Assembly: GCA_903929895.1 (NCBI GenBank)
Contig: CAIYWM010000364.1
Span: forward strand, 1-8,353
Direction of reading: 5' to 3'
Origin: an uncultured Alphaproteobacteria bacterium
GTDB lineage: Bacteria > Pseudomonadota > Alphaproteobacteria > Reyranellales > Reyranellaceae
Length of the DNA stretch: 8,353 nucleotides
This document shows positions 5,490 to 8,353 of the stretch, piece by piece. The first letter of the stretch is position 1, and each line of letters starts with the position of its first letter. The position numbers and the translations under genes were made by a program. A model generated the notes under the pieces. It was not told where the DNA came from, ran no database searches, and worked only from the letters and a program-made list of their open reading frames with translations.

Positions 5490-8353
5490 GTGCGCCCGTT
5501 CCGGCTCGAAAAGGCCACCGAGACACGCAATACCTGCCCCTACTGTGCAGTGGGCTGCGGTGTCCTGGTCTACTCGTCGGCCGATGGCACGAAGGACTCC
5601 AAGGCGCGGGTCGTCCACATCGAGGGCGATTCCGACAACCCGATCAATCGCGGCACACTCTGCGCGCGCGGTGCGGCGTCGCTGGGCTTCGCCAACAGCG
5701 CCAACCGCCTCCAGTACCCGATGCACCGCAAGCCGGGCTCCGACAAGTTCGAGCGCGTGAGCTGGGACTTTGCGATGGAGCGCATCGCCAAGCTCGCCAA
5801 GGAAGACCGTGACAAGAACTTCATCGCGAAGAACCGCGACGGCGTCACGGTCAACCGCTGGGTGAGCACCGGTTTCCTCGCCGGCTCCGCCTGCAGCAAC
5901 GAGGCGGGTTACCTCACCTACAAGGCCATCCGGTCGACCGGCATACTGGCCCTGGAGAACCAAGCGCGAATATGACACGGACCGACGGTGGCCAGTCTTG
6001 GCCCCACATTCGGACGCGGCGCGATGACGAACTCGTGGAACGACATCAAGAATGCTGACGTCGTTCTAATCATGGGCGGCAACGCCGCCGAAGCCCATCC
6101 GTGCGGTTTCAAGTGGGTTGTCGAGGCGAAGGCCAACAACGGCGCCAAACTGATCGTGGTCGATCCGCGCTTCACGCGCTCGGCCGCGGTTTCGGACCTC
6201 TATGCGCCGATCCGGCCGGGCACCGACATCGCGTTCCTCTCGGGCGTGATGCGTTACCTGCTGGGTAACGGCAAGATCCACCAGAAGTACGTCAACGCCT
6301 ACACCAACGCCTCCTATATCGTGAAGGAAGGCTTCAAGTTCGAGGACGGACTGTTCACGGGCTACGACGAGGCCCGCAAGAACTACGTAGATCGCTCGGC
6401 CTGGGAGTACGAGTTCGACGAGCAGGGCATGGCGAAGGTCGACGAGACCCTGCAGAACCCGCGCTGCGCCCTCAACCTGCTGAAGGCCCATGTCGAGCGG
6501 TACACGCCCGAGATGGTGGAGCGGATCTGCGGCACGCCGAAGGACAAGTTCCTGAAGGTCTGCGAGTTGATCGCCTCGACCGCCAACGGCGAGCGTTCGA
6601 TGACTTCGCTCTATGCGCTCGGCTGGACGCAGCACACGACGGGTGCGCAGAACATCCGCAGCATGGCCATGATCCAGCTCCTGCTGGGCAACATGGGCAT
6701 CCCGGGCGGCGGCGTGAACGCGCTGCGCGGCCACTCCAACGTGCAGGGCATCACCGACTTCGGGCTGCTGACGACATCGACGCCGGGCTACCTTGTCCTG
6801 CCCAACGAGCGGGAGGCGACCTACGCCGACTACATGAAGGCGCGTGCCTTCAAGCCCATCCGCCCCGGCCAGACCAGTTTCTGGCAGAACTACGGGAAGT
6901 TCTTCGTCAGCCAGCAGAAGAGCCTGTTCGGCAAGGCGGCCACCCGGGAAAACGACTGGGCTTACGATTACCTGCCCAAGTTCGACACCGCCTACGACGT
7001 TCTCAAGATCGTCGACATGATGGCGGGCGGCCAGATGAACGGCCTGTTCTGCCAGGGGCTCAACGTCATGATGGCGGCGCCCAACAAGGCCAAGGTTCAG
7101 GCGGGGCTGTCGAAGCTCAAGTGGCTCGTCATCATGGATCCGCTCGAGACCGAGACGGGGCGCTTCTGGGAAAACCACGGCGAGTTCAACAACGTCGATC
7201 CGAAGGCGATCCAGACCGAGGTCTTCCAGCTTCCGACCACGGCCTATGCCGAGGACGAGGGAACATTCACCAACTCCAGCCGGGTGATCCAGTGGCACTG
7301 GAAGTCCGTGGAGGGACCGGGCGAATCGCGCAGCGACATCCAGATCATCGCCGATCTGCACAGCCGCCTGCGCGGGCTCTACTCGAAGGAAGGCGGCGCC
7401 TTTCCTGATGCGATCCTCAATACGACGTGGAACTATGCCAAGCCCGCGCATCCCGAGCCGGTCGAACTCCTGAAGGAGATCAACGGCTACGCGCTGGAGG
7501 ACCTGCCCGATCCGGCCGATCCCACCAAGGTGATGCTGAAGGCGGGCCAGTTGCTGCCGGGCTTCGCCGTGATGCGCGACGACGGCAAGACCTCGGGCGG
7601 CTGCTGGATCTACACCGGCGTCTATACCGAGGCCGGCAACATTTCGATGCGCCGCGACGCCAGCGACCCGAGCGGTCTCGGCGTCCATCCGAACTGGGGT
7701 TACGCCTGGCCGGCCAACCGGCGGATCCTCTACAATCGTGCCTCGGCCGATCCGGACGGCAAGGCGTGGAGCGAGCGCAAGAAGTACATCACCTGGAACG
7801 GCTCGCGCTGGGTCGGTGCAGACGTGCCGGACTATGCGCCGACGGTGGCGCCCGACAAGTCGGTCGGCCCGTTCATCATGAACCAGGAAGGCACGGCGAG
7901 GCTGTTCAGCCGCACCGCCATGCCGGACGGTCCGTTCCCCGAGCACTACGAGCCGATGGACGCCTACATCGCCAATCCGCTGCATCCCAAGGTCACCACC
8001 AATCCGGTGGCACGGGTGTTCGCGGCCGATGCCAAGTCGTTCGGCACCCCCGACAAGTTCCCGATCGTGGCGACCTCCTATCGTCTCGCCGAGCACTTCC
8101 ACTACTGGACCAAGAACGTGCACGACAATGCCGTGGTCCAGCCGGAATTGTTCGTCGAGATGGGCGAGCGGCTGGCCAAGGCGAAGGGCATCAGGAACGG
8201 TGACTGGGTCGAAGTGTCGAGCCAGCGCGGCATGATCAAGGCCAAGGCCTCGGTGTCCAAGCGCTTCCGGCCGATCATGGTCGAAGGCAAGCCCTGCGAC
8301 GTGATCGGCCTGCCCATCCACTTCGGCTTCGTGGGCATGACGCGGAAATCCTA
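5382..8353 (+). CDS. fdnG: Formate dehydrogenase-N/O alpha subunit, selenocysteine-containing, 3' end cut by window edge
   Basis: This is the catalytic subunit of a respiratory formate dehydrogenase. It oxidises formate to CO2 in the periplasm at a bis-MGD molybdenum (or tungsten) centre and passes electrons through iron-sulfur clusters to a beta subunit and a cytochrome b. The visible part is 990 codons plus two bases, against about 1015 in E. coli, so roughly 25-30 residues are missing. A twin-arginine signal (TRRQFMKV, residues 4-11, then a hydrophobic stretch to about 35) is followed by the 4Fe-4S cysteines C52, C55, C59 and C94. The codon at 5973-5975 is TGA in frame, read as Sec198 followed by His199 and HGPTVASLGPTFGRG. 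Further landmarks are MGGNAAEAHP (231-240), LYALGWTQH (410-418) and the C-terminal dinucleotide-binding domain near EHFHYWT (904-910). The frame stays open from TGA to the edge with no shift. FdnG-type and FdoG-type cannot be separated from this fragment. Beta and gamma subunit genes are expected to the right; the genome must also encode SelA, SelB, SelC and SelD. Confidence 0.95.
5973..5975 (+). other. In-frame UGA recoded as selenocysteine (Sec198)
   Basis: TGA falls exactly where FdnG/FdoG-type enzymes carry their molybdenum-ligating selenocysteine, between ENQARI and HGPTVA. The next residue is the conserved active-site histidine. Coding similarity continues in the same frame on both sides, which rules out a true stop or a frameshift. 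A SECIS hairpin follows at once. With the standard code the protein would end after 197 residues. Confidence 0.95.
5973..6013 (+). promoter_or_regulatory. Bacterial SECIS element
   Basis: Just after the UGA the mRNA can fold as follows: CCGA (5982-5985) with UCGG (6010-6013), an internal loop, GG (5987-5988) with CC (6004-6005), a bulged U at 5989, GGCC (5990-5993) with GGCC (6000-6003), and an apical loop AGUCUU (5994-5999). Counting the U of UGA as 1, the bulged U is position 17 and the loop G-U are 23 and 24. As I recall E. coli fdhF, these are the bases SelB contacts. The 18 nt between UGA and the loop also matches. The element lies inside the coding sequence, as in other bacteria. Confidence 0.9.

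Noticed and set aside
5354..5812. 152-codon plus-strand frame starting 14 nt after AGGAGG
   Set aside because: It overlaps the Tat signal and iron-sulfur region of the formate dehydrogenase in another frame and its product has no recognisable features. The spacing to AGGAGG is too long.
5973..5975. Nonsense mutation or pseudogene in the formate dehydrogenase
   Set aside because: The UGA is at the known selenocysteine position, a SECIS follows, and the frame stays intact for 792 more codons.
6066..8321. 751-codon minus-strand open frame opposite the formate dehydrogenase
   Set aside because: It mirrors the third-position GC bias of the real gene. The plus-strand frame is collinear with FdnG/FdoG over its whole length.

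Overview
The window is high-GC DNA (roughly two thirds G+C by eye, third codon positions almost all G or C), densely packed with short gaps. The protein families, GGGAG-type ribosome binding sites and the gene mix fit an alphaproteobacterium, perhaps of the Rhizobiales or Rhodospirillales. That is inference; there is no rRNA or other phylogenetic marker. I see no mobile elements, tRNAs, CRISPR arrays or integration scars.

Layout. (1) Positions 1-737, minus strand: pxpB, subunit B of the ATP-dependent 5-oxoprolinase, cut by the left edge. (2) Positions 776-1573, plus strand: pxpA, transcribed divergently from pxpB across only 38 bp. (3) Positions 1666-3963, plus: a complete molybdopterin-binding large subunit of the xanthine dehydrogenase/CoxL family with the AYRGAGR active-site loop, without its usual FAD and 2Fe-2S partner genes beside it. 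(4) Positions 3975-5216, plus, 11 nt downstream: a membrane-anchored protein with an SGNH/GDSL hydrolase-like periplasmic domain. (5) Positions 5217-5381: a structured intergenic leader with short direct repeats and two hairpins. (6) Positions 5382-8353, plus: the alpha subunit of a respiratory formate dehydrogenase (FdnG/FdoG type), with a Tat signal, a 4Fe-4S motif and an in-frame UGA at 5973-5975 read as selenocysteine. It runs off the right edge about 25-30 residues before its expected end.

How the genes work together. PxpA and PxpB, with a PxpC expected just left of the window, would open 5-oxoproline to glutamate. The CoxL-like protein and the SGNH protein look like one transcription unit of unknown function. 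The formate dehydrogenase starts a separate unit that should continue with the iron-sulfur and cytochrome b subunits. It oxidises formate in the periplasm and feeds electrons to quinone.

The main annotation trap is the selenocysteine codon. Read with the standard code, the formate dehydrogenase ends after 197 residues and the rest appears to have no start. The downstream sequence continues the same reading frame for 792 more codons with family motifs throughout. The bases after UGA fold into a bacterial SECIS element with the bulged U and the GU of the loop at the classical positions. The least understood part is the CoxL-like/SGNH pair. I do not see a clearly new multi-gene system.
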